From an uncultured Lysobacteraceae bacterium (GTDB lineage Bacteria > Pseudomonadota > Gammaproteobacteria > Xanthomonadales > Xanthomonadaceae), in assembly GCA_936911875.1 (NCBI GenBank), contig CAKZGB010000017.1:6238-70237 (forward strand): a DNA stretch of 64,000 nt, given 5' to 3'. Made by a program: the position numbers and the translations under genes. The notes beneath the pieces are model-generated. The model was not told the DNA's origin. It saw only the letters and a list, made by a program, of their open reading frames with translations, and did no database searches. This document shows, in pieces, positions 41,595-50,724 of the stretch. Within the stretch, counting starts at the first letter, position 1. Every line of letters begins with the position of its first letter.

Positions 41595-41624
41595 AAAAAA
41601 ACCACTGCCGGAGCAGTGGTTTTT
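41595..41624. terminator. Bidirectional terminator between bioD and the phasin gene
   Basis: A 12-bp perfect stem AAAAACCACTGC / GCAGTGGTTTTT (41597-41608 with 41613-41624) with a CGGA loop. It has a five-T end on the plus strand and an A-run on the other side, so it can work in both directions for the convergent genes. Confidence 0.9.
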
Positions 41625-41651
41625 CAGAACTACTTTAAGGGAGTCGCAATA

Positions 41652-42044
41652 TTACTTGCGGACAGCCTTGGTCACCTTCTGCACAGCTTCTTCAGCCTTG
41701 GCAGTGGCGTCTTCGAATTGACCCTTAGCGATCAGGCCCAGTTGTTCGGCAGCCTTGGTGGTCTTTTCAGCAACTTCTTGCGTGGTCGAAACAGCGCGTT
41801 CGACGTTTTCACGAGCAACTTGCACGCCCTTGGGCCACAGAGTCTTAGCAGTTTCCAGGTCACGGACTTGGGCAGCTTCGGTCAGGAAGGCAAAGGTGGC
41901 AGCGGCGCGTTCTTGCACAGCGTTCAGTTGTGCGGTGAAAACGGCTTGAGCCGATTCGATGGCGATGGTGTTGATCTTGGCGGCGGTGTCAGCGAATTGA
42001 CGGGTCGCAGCCGAGAACTGTTCGTTATTGAATTGCAGGTTCAT
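41652..42044 (-). CDS. Phasin family protein
   Basis: A 130-residue, mostly helical, Ala/Lys/Glu-rich protein with the phasin core (NEQFSAATRQFADTAAKIN...LNAVQERAAATFAFL) and a Lys/Ala-rich end (AEEAVQKVTKAVRK). Phasins coat polyhydroxyalkanoate granules, but many small members act elsewhere. ATG 42044 has a GGAGTG site and gives the family start MNLQFNNEQ; the upstream extension is not conserved-looking. No PHA synthase gene is in the window, so the granule role is only a family expectation. Confidence 0.87.
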   Translation of the reverse strand: MNLQFNNEQFSAATRQFADTAAKINTIAIESAQAVFTAQLNAVQERAAATFAFLTEAAQVRDLETAKTLWPKGVQVARENVERAVSTTQEVAEKTTKAAEQLGLIAKGQFEDATAKAEEAVQKVTKAVRK

Positions 42045-42178
42045 GGTTGACACTCCAGTTATCAGGCGAAAGCCGCCTTGTTGCAATGCACAATAGCAAG
42101 GATTTTTGTGCAATGCAATAAACGGGATGTCAGATTTGCCAACCTGTTCACAAATCAGTTAGAAATCAATCACTTAGC

Positions 42179-42535
42179 TTACTGACCGGTATATTTTGAG
42201 CCGGCTGTGCAGGTCTCGTGGACCACAACTGCGCTGAGAAGAGGCAGCAACGGACGCATCTGATCAAAGATCCAGCGGGCCAGATTCTCGCTGGTCGGAT
42301 TCTCCAGACCGGGGATCTCATTGAGGTAATGGTGGTCCAGCCGCTCATAGGTCGGCTTGAACAGACGCTTGACCTCGGCAAAGTCCATGACCCATCCGGT
42401 GTGCGGATCGACATCGCCGCTCAAATGCAGCTCGACGCGGAACGAATGCCCGTGCAGTCGCGCGCACTTGTGGCCCTCGGGCACGTTGGGCAGCCGATGC
42501 GCCGCTTCGAGCGTAAAAATCTTAAAAATGTCCAT
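42179..42535 (-). CDS. queD: 6-carboxy-5,6,7,8-tetrahydropterin synthase
   Basis: A 118-residue PTPS-fold enzyme of queuosine synthesis that converts dihydroneopterin triphosphate to 6-carboxytetrahydropterin. The zinc histidines are H13, H28 and H30 and the catalytic cysteine is C24 (EGHKCARLHGHSF); the catalytic glutamate is in VHETCTAG near the end. Numbering is offset by three from E. coli QueD. The start at ATG 42535 gives the family start MDIFKIFTLEAAH. No queC or queE lies nearby. Confidence 0.94.
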   Translation of the reverse strand: MDIFKIFTLEAAHRLPNVPEGHKCARLHGHSFRVELHLSGDVDPHTGWVMDFAEVKRLFKPTYERLDHHYLNEIPGLENPTSENLARWIFDQMRPLLPLLSAVVVHETCTAGSKYTGQ

Positions 42536-42595
42536 ACCGTATTGTCGCATGGGCAAGCCAGCGCCGATTCACCCGCACTGCGTACAATGTGCCCG

Positions 42596-43420
42596 ATGAG
42601 ATTGCATTCCCGCCTGTTGCCGCCGCTGCTGATCGCCACCGCCGTGTGCGGCGTGGGCTATGGCTCGGCCTTCGCGCAGGCTTACGAACCGCAGCAACGC
42701 ACCGTGTACCGCTGCGTCAAGGACAACACGGTCAGCCTGGCGACGTTCCGCGAGAAAGGCGCCAAGTGCGAGCCCAAGACCATCACCGATACCGCCGGCA
42801 AGCCGACCAATATTTTCGGCAACCTTGGCGTCATCAACGGCAATCTGTACGAAGGCACGGTCGACGGGAAACCCGCCCTGACCACCCGTAAAACCAAGGG
42901 CTTTACGTTGCTGACACGGTTTACGGTCGAGACGCCGAAGGATTCCACGGCCCACGTCGGCATGGGGCAGGTCGGCAAAGCGCGCACGGATGCGTTCAAC
43001 TCGCAATTCAAAGCCGCAGCGAAGAAACACAAAGTCGATGAAGCACTACTGCGTGCAGTGGCGCATGCCGAGAGCGGATTCGTTGCGGACATCGTATCGC
43101 CCAAGGGTGCCTTGGGTGTGATGCAACTGATGCCCGCTACCGCGCGCGAGATGGGCGTAACGAATGCGCTGGATCCGGCGCAATCGATCGATGGCGGTGC
43201 ACGCTATCTGAGTCAGCTGTCCAAGCGCTATCGCGGCGATATGACACGCATCATCGCGGCCTATAACGCAGGCCCCGGCGCCGTCGCAAAGTTCAATGGC
43301 GTGCCGCCGTATCGCGAAACGCTGGCCTATCTCGATAAGGTCAATGCGCTGCTGCTCAATTACAAGGCGGCGTTAGGCCTGTTGCCCAAACCCAAGCCGC
43401 CGCTCAAAGCCGCGCAGTAA
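42596..43420 (+). CDS. Periplasmic lytic transglycosylase (SLT domain)
   Basis: A 274-residue secreted protein with a signal peptide (LLPPLLIATAVCGVGYGSAFAQ, cut near residue 28 after AFA-Q), a divergent N-terminal region of about 115 residues with two cysteines, and a C-terminal SLT domain. The catalytic glutamate is in AHAESGF near residue 159, followed by GVMQLMPATAREMGV and AAYNAGPGAV, typical of family 1 lytic transglycosylases that cleave peptidoglycan. ATG 42596 or 42587 is the likely start. Divergent from queD; its stop abuts the convergent tolC stop (1 base apart). Confidence 0.9.
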   Translation: MRLHSRLLPPLLIATAVCGVGYGSAFAQAYEPQQRTVYRCVKDNTVSLATFREKGAKCEPKTITDTAGKPTNIFGNLGVINGNLYEGTVDGKPALTTRKTKGFTLLTRFTVETPKDSTAHVGMGQVGKARTDAFNSQFKAAAKKHKVDEALLRAVAHAESGFVADIVSPKGALGVMQLMPATAREMGVTNALDPAQSIDGGARYLSQLSKRYRGDMTRIIAAYNAGPGAVAKFNGVPPYRETLAYLDKVNALLLNYKAALGLLPKPKPPLKAAQ

Positions 43421-43421
43421 A

Positions 43422-44831
43422 TTACTTGCGGACCGTTTCCGTGGTGGTCAGGAAGCGGTTCACGGCCTCGACATCTTCAATGCCCAGACTGCCTGCAGCT
43501 TGGGCCAACAGCAACTGGCTTTGCAGGAAGTTGTACTTGGCCTGCGCGTAAGCGCGTTGCGCGTTGAACAGGTTCTGCTGATTCATCAGAACGTCCAGCA
43601 CGGTGCGCGTGCCGACTTCGAGGCCGACTTGCGACGCTTCGTAAGCTTCGTTCGCGGAAACCAATGCCAAGCGACGCGCTTCGATTTCAGACAGGCCGGC
43701 ATTCAGACGGTTATAGGCACCGATCGTGTTACGCGTAAGGCCGCGGCGTTGCGCTTCGAGCTGATCGAGGGCCACTTCGCGGCGTGCCAAGGCTTCGCGA
43801 ACGCGCGATTCATTGAGACCCGAAGTCCACAATGGTACCGACACCGACACGCCTACAGTGGGACCCCAGCCGGAGTTGTCGATGGGGTTGCGGAACGAAG
43901 TGCCACCGCCTTCGAAATCGGAATGACCGTTGCTGCGCTGATAACCGAAGCCACCGCTCAGCGAGACCTTGGGCGACTTGGCCGCACGCGCGGCATCAAC
44001 GCCGGCCCCGGCCGCATCGATTTGCGATTGCGTGGCCAACAGCGATGGATTGTTCTGCAGCGCCGAAGCGACCCAAGCGTCGGCATTGCCGCCGGACGGC
44101 ATCGTCGGCTTCCAGCTGTTGGGCAGGCCGCGCAGTGTGTTGATCGGTGTGCCGGTCAGCTCAATCAGCGACTGATATGCATCATCGACCGCAGTGCGAG
44201 CCAGGATGGTATTGGCGCGTGCGTTTTCATATTGAGCGCGGGCTTCGTGCACGTCGGTAATCGGAGCCAGGCCCACTTCGAGACGCTTGCTGGCAAAGTC
44301 GAATTGCTTTTTCAGCGCGGTCTCGGCAGCCAGTGCAGCCGATAAGGTTTCAAGCTGGGTCAGCGTGTTGAAATACGCCGCCGAGGTGCGCGTGATGAGA
44401 TCATCGCCGGCGGCTTCGACCTGGAAATCCTCGGCGCGCGAGAGTGCTTGCGCCTGACGGATCTGCGCATCGAGCGTTTTGTCATACAGTGCCATGCTGC
44501 CGTTAACGCCGGCATTCAACGTACGCGACGTCGAGGTCGTGTCACCTTTAATGCGGGTCGGTTGTCCGTTGCTTCCGGTGCTGCTTTGCGACGAGGTGCC
44601 ACGGTTGTATTGCCACTCCAGACCGGCACTGGCACCAACTTGCGGCAACTTGGCAGCGCGGGCCTGCACCACGCCTTCCTGCGTTACGGCACGTTGCGAC
44701 TCGGCAGCGGCAAACTGCGGATCGCTGTCACGAGCCAAACGATAGGTCTGAACCAGATCTTCGGCGGTGGCAACTTGCGGCGCCAGTGCAGCGGCGATGG
44801 CAACAGCTAGGGCAATACGAACAAATGGCAT
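43422..44831 (-). CDS. tolC: TolC-family outer-membrane efflux protein
   Basis: A 469-residue outer-membrane channel subunit that works with RND pumps and type I secretion systems. A signal peptide (IALAVAIAAALAPQVATA) precedes two OEP repeats; EDLVQTYRLARDSDPQFAAAES at the mature N-terminus is the TolC signature, cut here at the usual site. GTRTVLDVLMNQQNLFNAQ marks the second repeat. It follows pcm by 31 bases on the same strand. An RND adaptor-pump pair without its own channel gene lies 1.5 kb away, so this may be its partner. Confidence 0.93.
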   Translation of the reverse strand: MPFVRIALAVAIAAALAPQVATAEDLVQTYRLARDSDPQFAAAESQRAVTQEGVVQARAAKLPQVGASAGLEWQYNRGTSSQSSTGSNGQPTRIKGDTTSTSRTLNAGVNGSMALYDKTLDAQIRQAQALSRAEDFQVEAAGDDLITRTSAAYFNTLTQLETLSAALAAETALKKQFDFASKRLEVGLAPITDVHEARAQYENARANTILARTAVDDAYQSLIELTGTPINTLRGLPNSWKPTMPSGGNADAWVASALQNNPSLLATQSQIDAAGAGVDAARAAKSPKVSLSGGFGYQRSNGHSDFEGGGTSFRNPIDNSGWGPTVGVSVSVPLWTSGLNESRVREALARREVALDQLEAQRRGLTRNTIGAYNRLNAGLSEIEARRLALVSANEAYEASQVGLEVGTRTVLDVLMNQQNLFNAQRAYAQAKYNFLQSQLLLAQAAGSLGIEDVEAVNRFLTTTETVRK

Positions 44832-44862
44832 GAACTGCGTTCCTTGAATCCGCGAACGGATG

Positions 44863-45516
44863 TCAGATGCTAAAGGTTGCCTTGGGCTCAGCGCCCTCGA
44901 GATAGGCGATGTCGGTTTCAAACATGACTTGCGTTTTGTAGCCGGCGCCTTGACGTTGCACGACCACCGCTTCCATGGCGGGGGCTTCACCGCGCACATA
45001 GAACAGGCGACCGCCATCTTTCAAGGCAGCCATCAGGTCCGAAGGCAGCTCCGCCATCGCACCGTTAACGACCACGACATCAAACTGACGACCGTTCAGT
45101 GCAGTCAGGTTGAAGGCATTGCCGTCGAGTATCTCCACGTTGCTCAAACCTTGAGCCGCGATCTGTTCGCGTGCATTGGCCGCCAACGTAGCGCTAGTTT
45201 CGAGCGAAGTGACTTGTTGCCCCAGACGCGCCAGACACGCGGTGACGTAACCGCTGCCGGTGCCGATCTCCAGCACCGATTCGTTCGGCCGGACCAGAAC
45301 GCTCTGCAGCGTACGGCCTTCGAACACGGGCTTGTGGGCGACGCGGCCATCGGCCAGGGGCAGGGCCGTGTCGGCATAGGCCAGGTTGCGTTGCGCGGCG
45401 GGAATAAAGGCCTCGCGCGGCAAGGTTCCCATGACATGCAGAATGCGGGCATCGAGCACATCCCATGGACGTACTTGTTGCTCAACCATCAGTTCGCGGG
45501 CCTTGGCAAAATCCAT
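44863..45516 (-). CDS. pcm: Protein-L-isoaspartate O-methyltransferase family protein
   Basis: A 217-residue SAM-dependent methyltransferase of the PCMT family, which repairs isoaspartyl residues. The SAM loop VLEIGTGSGYVTACLARLG is at about residues 80-98, and the N-terminal MVEQQVRPWDVLDARILHVM block is typical of the Xanthomonas-type PCMT next to tolC. Several canonical PCMT motif residues are altered, so substrate may differ. A TATAAT box lies 40 bases upstream. Same strand as tolC, and probably co-transcribed. Confidence 0.87.
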   Translation of the reverse strand: MDFAKARELMVEQQVRPWDVLDARILHVMGTLPREAFIPAAQRNLAYADTALPLADGRVAHKPVFEGRTLQSVLVRPNESVLEIGTGSGYVTACLARLGQQVTSLETSATLAANAREQIAAQGLSNVEILDGNAFNLTALNGRQFDVVVVNGAMAELPSDLMAALKDGGRLFYVRGEAPAMEAVVVQRQGAGYKTQVMFETDIAYLEGAEPKATFSI

Positions 45517-45555
45517 TGTTTCGTCTCGTATTTAACAGGTTGGCGGTAACCGCAC

Positions 45556-45561
45556 ATTATA
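45556..45561 (-). promoter_or_regulatory. -10 box of the pcm-tolC promoter
   Basis: TATAAT on the minus strand, 40 bases before the pcm ATG at 45516. The matching -35 region (about 45579-45584, CGAGTG) is poor, so an activator or extended contacts may be needed. Confidence 0.45.
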
Positions 45562-45645
45562 AAGGTTGGGCGCACCGTCACTCGCACAGTGTGCCCTCGT
45601 GTCAGCAGCGGTCCGAGTGCCGGAAGTCATCGTGACCAATCGCCG

Positions 45646-46275
45646 TCAGGCCGCGGTGCGTGCAAAGGCCCGCGCAAACCGGTGGGCAACGCGGCGCAGG
45701 CGCTGTTCGACCCGTTGCGGATCCGGTTCGGGCATCTGACCGAACAGAGCAGCCTGATGTTCCTGGCCGCGAATCATCGCCATCAGCAAATCGGCCGCTT
45801 CGGCGGGATCTTCAATATCCAGTTCGGGGCGCTGCGCAACCCACTGGGCCATGGAATGGGCCACGCGGACCGGGCCTTCGCGCCAGATGAGCGAAGGCAG
45901 AGGGGTCAGCTGCACGCGATGCGAGATCGCCATGCGCATGCCCAGAATCGCCTCGGAGGTCATCAGCGCCTGATAATAGTTGTTGGCGATGCGGTAGAGT
46001 GCCTCTTCGAGAGGCAAACCCTCGCCGATATCGGTCATGGACGGCGACAGAAAGGTGTCGGCAAACTGGCGCACGGCCTCGGCAAACAGCACGTCTTTTT
46101 CGCCGAAATGGCTGTACACCGTGAGTTTGGAGACGCCTGCGCGGTTGGCAATTTCATCCATGGTGACGCGGTCAAAATCGCCCTGCAAGAAGAGTTCGCG
46201 GGCGGCTTCCAGGATGGCCCGCCGCTTGGATGGATCCTTGGGCCGGCCGGCGCGTTTTACCGTTTCTGTGGACAT
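45646..46275 (-). CDS. TetR-family transcriptional regulator
   Basis: A 209-residue regulator. The TetR helix-turn-helix is at about residues 15-60: AILEAARELFLQGDFDRVTMDEIANRAG is split by the usual turn, followed by VSKLTVYSHFGEKDVLF. The C-terminal ligand domain is of the AefR/TetR_C_7-like type. ATG 46275 was chosen at MSTETVKRAGRPKD; the longer frame would cover the divergent promoter. By position it represses the divergent RND pump genes. Confidence 0.92.
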   Translation of the reverse strand: MSTETVKRAGRPKDPSKRRAILEAARELFLQGDFDRVTMDEIANRAGVSKLTVYSHFGEKDVLFAEAVRQFADTFLSPSMTDIGEGLPLEEALYRIANNYYQALMTSEAILGMRMAISHRVQLTPLPSLIWREGPVRVAHSMAQWVAQRPELDIEDPAEAADLLMAMIRGQEHQAALFGQMPEPDPQRVEQRLRRVAHRFARAFARTAA

Positions 46276-46281
46276 GACGAA

Positions 46282-46310
46282 ATAATAATAAACTTTAGAG
46301 TATTGTATTG
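46282..46310. promoter_or_regulatory. Divergent promoter region of tetR and the RND operon
   Basis: The 61-base gap is AT-rich, unlike its surroundings. It contains the imperfect dyad ATAAACTTTAGAGTAT (46288-46303; outer ATA/TAT and inner CT/AG match), a likely TetR operator, and TATTAT on the minus strand (46287-46282) that could be the tetR -10 box. Confidence 0.4.
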
Positions 46311-46336
46311 GCGTGAATTCGAAGGACCGTTCCAGT

Positions 46337-47491
46337 ATGAACCGCAAGCAACTCCTTATGGGCCAAATGCTGGTTGTGATCTTGGCCTTAGTTTCTCTGT
46401 CCGCCTGTAAAGATGAGGTCTCACCCCAGCCCTCGTTGCGCACTGTTTATGCCCTGAGAGCAGGCGAAGGCCAATCCGGGCCCGTAAAGGGCGCACACGG
46501 TGCGAGCTTCTCGGGTGCGATCCAGGCGCGCGAGCAGGCCCCGTTGTCGTTCCGCGTGCCCGGCTCGTTGCTGCGCCGCTCGGTCGATGTCGGTGATGCG
46601 GTCCGCGCCGGCCAGGTGCTGGCGGTGCTCGATGCCGGTGACCAAAGCGCGCAGGCCAATGCTATCAAGGCCCAGCTAGCGGCCGCCCAGGCCCAACTGC
46701 AGCGTGCCCGTGCCGATCAGGCCCGTTACGCAAAACTCGCCAAAGATCAGCTGATCTCGCGTTCCACGATGGATGCGCAAAATGCCGGCGTCGCGGCCGC
46801 ACAAGGCGAGGTCAATGCGCTGCAGGCCAATCTCAAGCTCGCCACCAATCAGTCCCGCTATACGCAACTGACCGCGCCACGCTCGGGCGTGATTGCCGAA
46901 CGGCTTGCTGAGGCCGGGCAAGTGGTGGGTGCGGGTCAACCGATTTTCTCGCTGGCAGCCGATGGCGCCCGCGAAGTCGTGTTCGCCGTGCCGGAAACCG
47001 ACATCGCGCAAATCCGTAGCGGCATGCCCGTGCAGATTGAACTGTGGGCCACGCCGGGCACCTTATTGAACGGCACCATTCGCGAAGTATCGCCGATGGC
47101 CGATCCGCAAACCCGTACGTTTACCGCACGTGCCATCGTCAATGACACTGGCAATGCCATGCAACTCGGCCAAAGTGCCAAGGTCATCGTGCCGGGCTTG
47201 GTTCCGCGCGGCGAAGTCACTGCCTTGAGCGTGCCGCTCGCAGCCGTCGTGAAATCGGGCAACACCGGCCCCGCTGTGTTTGTAATCGATCCGTCGACGC
47301 ATGTGCTGCGCCGTACGCCCGTGCAGCTGGGTGCATTTGGTGCCGAGACCGTCCCGGTGACATCGGGCTTGCCGGCCGGCAGCTGGATTGTGGCCGCCGG
47401 TGCGCATCTGTTGCGTGATGGCCAAAAGGTTGTGCCGGTCGATCGTGACAACCGGCCGGTTCTGCGAGCAGAGGCCAAGGCTACGCCATGA
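46337..47491 (+). CDS. RND efflux periplasmic adaptor (membrane fusion) lipoprotein
   Basis: A 384-residue adaptor linking the inner-membrane pump to an outer-membrane channel. The N-terminus is a lipoprotein signal with cysteine at residue 24 (ALVSLSAC). The barrel-sandwich half-motifs (LSFRVPGSLLRRSVDVGD and LTAPRSGVIAERLAEAG) flank an Ala/Gln-rich coiled-coil hairpin (about 105-165). ATG 46337 was chosen; a GTG eight codons upstream is possible. Its stop overlaps the pump gene (ATGA). Confidence 0.93.
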   Translation: MNRKQLLMGQMLVVILALVSLSACKDEVSPQPSLRTVYALRAGEGQSGPVKGAHGASFSGAIQAREQAPLSFRVPGSLLRRSVDVGDAVRAGQVLAVLDAGDQSAQANAIKAQLAAAQAQLQRARADQARYAKLAKDQLISRSTMDAQNAGVAAAQGEVNALQANLKLATNQSRYTQLTAPRSGVIAERLAEAGQVVGAGQPIFSLAADGAREVVFAVPETDIAQIRSGMPVQIELWATPGTLLNGTIREVSPMADPQTRTFTARAIVNDTGNAMQLGQSAKVIVPGLVPRGEVTALSVPLAAVVKSGNTGPAVFVIDPSTHVLRRTPVQLGAFGAETVPVTSGLPAGSWIVAAGAHLLRDGQKVVPVDRDNRPVLRAEAKATP

Positions 47492-50400
47492 AGTTCAATC
47501 TCTCCGAGTGGACGCTCCGCCATCGCAGCTTAGTGCTGTACATGATCATCGTGGTGGCAGTCGCCGGCGCGATGTCGTACATGAATTTGGGCCGCTCCGA
47601 GGACCCTGCGTTTACGTTCAAGGCGATGGTGATCCGCACCATCTGGCCGGGCGCCACCGCCGAGGAAGTATCGCAGCAAGTCACCGAACGCATCGAAAAG
47701 AAAGTGATGGAGACGGGGCAGTACGAATTCGTGCGCTCGTACTCGCGCGATGGCGAATCGCAAGTCATCATCATGGCCAAGGACTCGCTTCCCAGTCCCA
47801 AAGTCGATGCGCTGTGGTATCAGGTGCGTAAAAAGATCGGTGATATTCGCCCGACCCTGCCGGCCGAGGTCGTAGGGCCGTTTTTTAACGACGAGTTCGG
47901 CGACACCTTCGGCAACATCTACGCGTTGACCGGCAAAGGTTTTGATTACGCCCAGAAAAAAGACTATGCCGAGCGCATCCAGCTGCAACTGCAGCGCGTC
48001 AAGGATGTCGGCAAAGTCGAGCTGATCGGCACGCAGGATGAAAAGATCTGGGTCGAGATCTCCAACACTAAACTCGCCACCATGGGCGTTCCGCTCACCG
48101 CCGTGCGCGACGCCATGCAGCAGCAGAACATTCTGCCGGGCAGCGGGTTTGTTGATACGGCTTCAACTCGATTGCTGGTTCGCGTCAGCGGTGAGTTCAA
48201 AACCGTCGATGACATTCGCAACTTTCCGATCAGTGCCGGCGGCAAGACGTTCCGCTTGGGTGACGTAGCCGAAGTGACTCGCGGCTTTGCCGATCCTTCT
48301 GCGCCGCGGATGCGCTTCAACGGCCACGATGCCATCGGTATTGGCGTAGCCATGAAAGATGGCGGCGACATTCTCGAGTTAGGCAAAAATCTCGATGCCA
48401 AATTCGCGGACATTCAAAAGAGCCTGCCGGTCGGACTGAGTCTGGATCGCGTGACCAATCAGCCGGCCGCCGTCGATGAGTCTGTCAGCGAGTTCATGCG
48501 TGTACTCACCGAGGCCGTCATCATCGTGCTGCTGGTGAGTTTCTTCTCGCTGGGTCTGCGCACGGGTCTGGTGGTGGCGCTGTCGATCCCACTGGTGCTG
48601 GCGATGACGTTCCTGGTCATGGACATCGTCGGCGTAGGGCTGCACAAAATTTCGCTCGGTGCGCTGGTCCTGGCGCTGGGCTTGCTGGTCGACGATGCGA
48701 TCATCGCCGTCGAAATGATGGCGATCAAACTCGAAGAGGGCTATAGCCGCATGAAAGCGGCGGCGTTTGCATGGGACAGCACTGCCTTCCCAATGCTCAC
48801 GGGTACTCTGATCACGGCCGCAGGCTTTCTGCCGATCGGTCTGGCGCAATCCTCGGTCGGTGAATACACGCGCGCCCTGTTCGAAGTGGTCACCATCGCC
48901 TTGCTGGTGTCGTGGGTGGGTGCGGTTGCCTTTATTCCCTATCTGGGCGACAAGCTTCTGAAAGAGGGCAAGCACGAAGGCCAGATGCACGATCCGCACC
49001 AGACGCCGTTCTACAAGCGTTTCCGCGGGTGGGTTGCGTGGTGTGTGGATCATCGCCGCACGGTGATTGCCGGTACGGTGGCTGCATTCGTCGCTTCCGT
49101 ATTGCTGTTCCGCTTTGTGCCGCAGCAGTTCTTCCCCGATTCGGTGCGTCCCGAACTGATGGTCGATCTGGAACTGGCCGAGGGCTCATCGCTCAAAGCC
49201 ACCGCGACAGAAACTGAAAAACTCGAAAAGATTCTGGCCGGCCGCAAGGACATCGAGTCGTTCTCGTCGTATGTCGGCACCGGTGCGCCGCGCTTCTATC
49301 TGCCTTTGGATCAGCAATTGCCGGCGGCTAATTTCGCGCAGTTCCTGATTACGCCCAAAAATGTGGAATCGCGCGAGTCGATTCGTGAGTGGATGATTCG
49401 CGATGTGGTGCCGCAATTCCCGGGCCTGCAGATGCGGGTATCGCGTCTGGAAAACGGACCGCCGGTCGGTTATCCGGTTCAAATTCGCATTGGCGGCGAG
49501 CACATCGATCAGGTGCGCGCGATTGCGGCGCAGGTACGCTCCAAGGTCGAGCAGTATCCGGGTGTCACCAATGTCAACTACGACTGGGATGAGCCGACCA
49601 AAGGCATCCGTCTTGAGATCGATCAGAACCGCGCGCGTGCATTGGGCGTGAGTTCGCAGATGCTGTCGCAGTTCCTGTATTCCACCATCAGCGGCGCAGA
49701 ACTCTCGACGTTCCGCGAAGGCAATCAGCTGATCCAGGTCAACTTGCGCGCGCCCGCAGATCAGCGACTCGACGTGGCCGCCATCGGCTCACTGATGGTC
49801 CCGACCACCTCCGGCAAGTCTGTACCGGTTTCGCAAATCGCCGATGTGCGCGAAGAGTTTGTCGACGGCATCATTTGGCACCGCAACCGCGAGCCTACTG
49901 TCACGGTGCGCGCCGATCTGAAAGATGGCGAAGCCGCCGTCACTGCCGTAAATAACATTCTCAAGACCGTGGATCCGGTGCGCGAATCCCTGCCTTACGG
50001 CTATCACATCGATATCGGCGGCACGGTTGAGGATTCAGGTCGAGGCCAGGACTCGATCAAGGTCGGTGTGCCACTGTTCCTGTTTGCCGTCTTCACCTTG
50101 CTGATGATGCAGCTGCGCTCGTTCTCACGGTCATTTATGGTCTTGCTGACGGCGCCACTCGGCATGATCGGCGTGACGCTGTTCCTGCTCGTGTTCCGTG
50201 TGCCGTTTGGTTTTGTGGCCATGCTCGGCACAATTGCACTGGCCGGCATGATCATGCGCAACTCCGTAATTCTGATCGATCAGATCGAACAGGATCGGGC
50301 GGCGGGTCTCAAGCCATTCGACGCCATCGTCGAATCCACCGTGCGGCGACTGCGTCCGATCGCATTGACGGCATTGGCCGCCATTCTGGCGATGATTCCG

Positions 50401-50529
50401 CTCTCGCGCTCGGTGTTCTTCGGCCCGATGGCTACCGCCATCATGGGTGGCCTGCTGGTTGCCACCTTGCTCACGCTGTTCTTCCTGCCGGCGCTGTACG
50501 CCGCCTGGTTCAAGGTCAAGCACGAGTAA
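47488..50529 (+). CDS. RND-family efflux permease
   Basis: A 1013-residue inner-membrane proton-driven exporter of the AcrB/heavier RND superfamily, with 12 membrane helices and two large periplasmic loops. The TM4 proton-relay aspartates are in LGALVLALGLLVDDAIIAVE (split by the usual gap), the family signature. The opening NLSEWTLRHRSLVLYMIIVV and the Ser-Tyr-Ser-type pore loops resemble the VexF/MexW-like single-peptide branch with short homologues in Xanthomonas. Substrate is unknown. TetR control and a lone tolC 2.6 kb upstream complete a likely tripartite pump. Confidence 0.95.
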   Translation: MKFNLSEWTLRHRSLVLYMIIVVAVAGAMSYMNLGRSEDPAFTFKAMVIRTIWPGATAEEVSQQVTERIEKKVMETGQYEFVRSYSRDGESQVIIMAKDSLPSPKVDALWYQVRKKIGDIRPTLPAEVVGPFFNDEFGDTFGNIYALTGKGFDYAQKKDYAERIQLQLQRVKDVGKVELIGTQDEKIWVEISNTKLATMGVPLTAVRDAMQQQNILPGSGFVDTASTRLLVRVSGEFKTVDDIRNFPISAGGKTFRLGDVAEVTRGFADPSAPRMRFNGHDAIGIGVAMKDGGDILELGKNLDAKFADIQKSLPVGLSLDRVTNQPAAVDESVSEFMRVLTEAVIIVLLVSFFSLGLRTGLVVALSIPLVLAMTFLVMDIVGVGLHKISLGALVLALGLLVDDAIIAVEMMAIKLEEGYSRMKAAAFAWDSTAFPMLTGTLITAAGFLPIGLAQSSVGEYTRALFEVVTIALLVSWVGAVAFIPYLGDKLLKEGKHEGQMHDPHQTPFYKRFRGWVAWCVDHRRTVIAGTVAAFVASVLLFRFVPQQFFPDSVRPELMVDLELAEGSSLKATATETEKLEKILAGRKDIESFSSYVGTGAPRFYLPLDQQLPAANFAQFLITPKNVESRESIREWMIRDVVPQFPGLQMRVSRLENGPPVGYPVQIRIGGEHIDQVRAIAAQVRSKVEQYPGVTNVNYDWDEPTKGIRLEIDQNRARALGVSSQMLSQFLYSTISGAELSTFREGNQLIQVNLRAPADQRLDVAAIGSLMVPTTSGKSVPVSQIADVREEFVDGIIWHRNREPTVTVRADLKDGEAAVTAVNNILKTVDPVRESLPYGYHIDIGGTVEDSGRGQDSIKVGVPLFLFAVFTLLMMQLRSFSRSFMVLLTAPLGMIGVTLFLLVFRVPFGFVAMLGTIALAGMIMRNSVILIDQIEQDRAAGLKPFDAIVESTVRRLRPIALTALAAILAMIPLSRSVFFGPMATAIMGGLLVATLLTLFFLPALYAAWFKVKHE

Positions 50530-50559
50530 GCGCGGACAGGGCACAGTGCCGCATTGTGT

Positions 50560-50586
50560 AAATCGGGCTTTGGGCAAGCCCGATTT
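50560..50586 (+). terminator. Hairpin after the RND permease, weak terminator
   Basis: An 11-bp perfect stem AAATCGGGCTT / AAGCCCGATTT with a TGGGC loop, 30 bases after the permease stop. Only three T follow within the stem end, so termination may be partial or Rho-assisted. Confidence 0.55.
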
Positions 50587-50611
50587 GCCCCGTTTGTGCG
50601 AAAATCGACGG

Positions 50612-50703
50612 GCAGCGGGGGTACCTGCGCGCGTCCATCCCGGCCGCGAGGTTGAGAAAAACCCTTTGAACCTGACGTGGTTGAGACCGCCGGAGGGAGC
50701 TGC
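50612..50703 (+). ncRNA. TPP (thi-box) riboswitch
   Basis: Matches the thiamine pyrophosphate aptamer. P1 is GCAGC (50612-50616) with GCTGC (50699-50703); GGGGGTACC follows P1, then GTTGAGA (the CUGAGA element), ACCCTTTGAACCTGA, and the closing GGAGGGAGC. Its end lies 7 bases before the ribosome site of thiC (AAGGTG, 50711-50716), so TPP binding probably blocks translation initiation, as in other gammaproteobacterial thiC leaders. Confidence 0.96.
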
Positions 50704-50724
50704 ATAACCTAAGGTGCAATGCCC

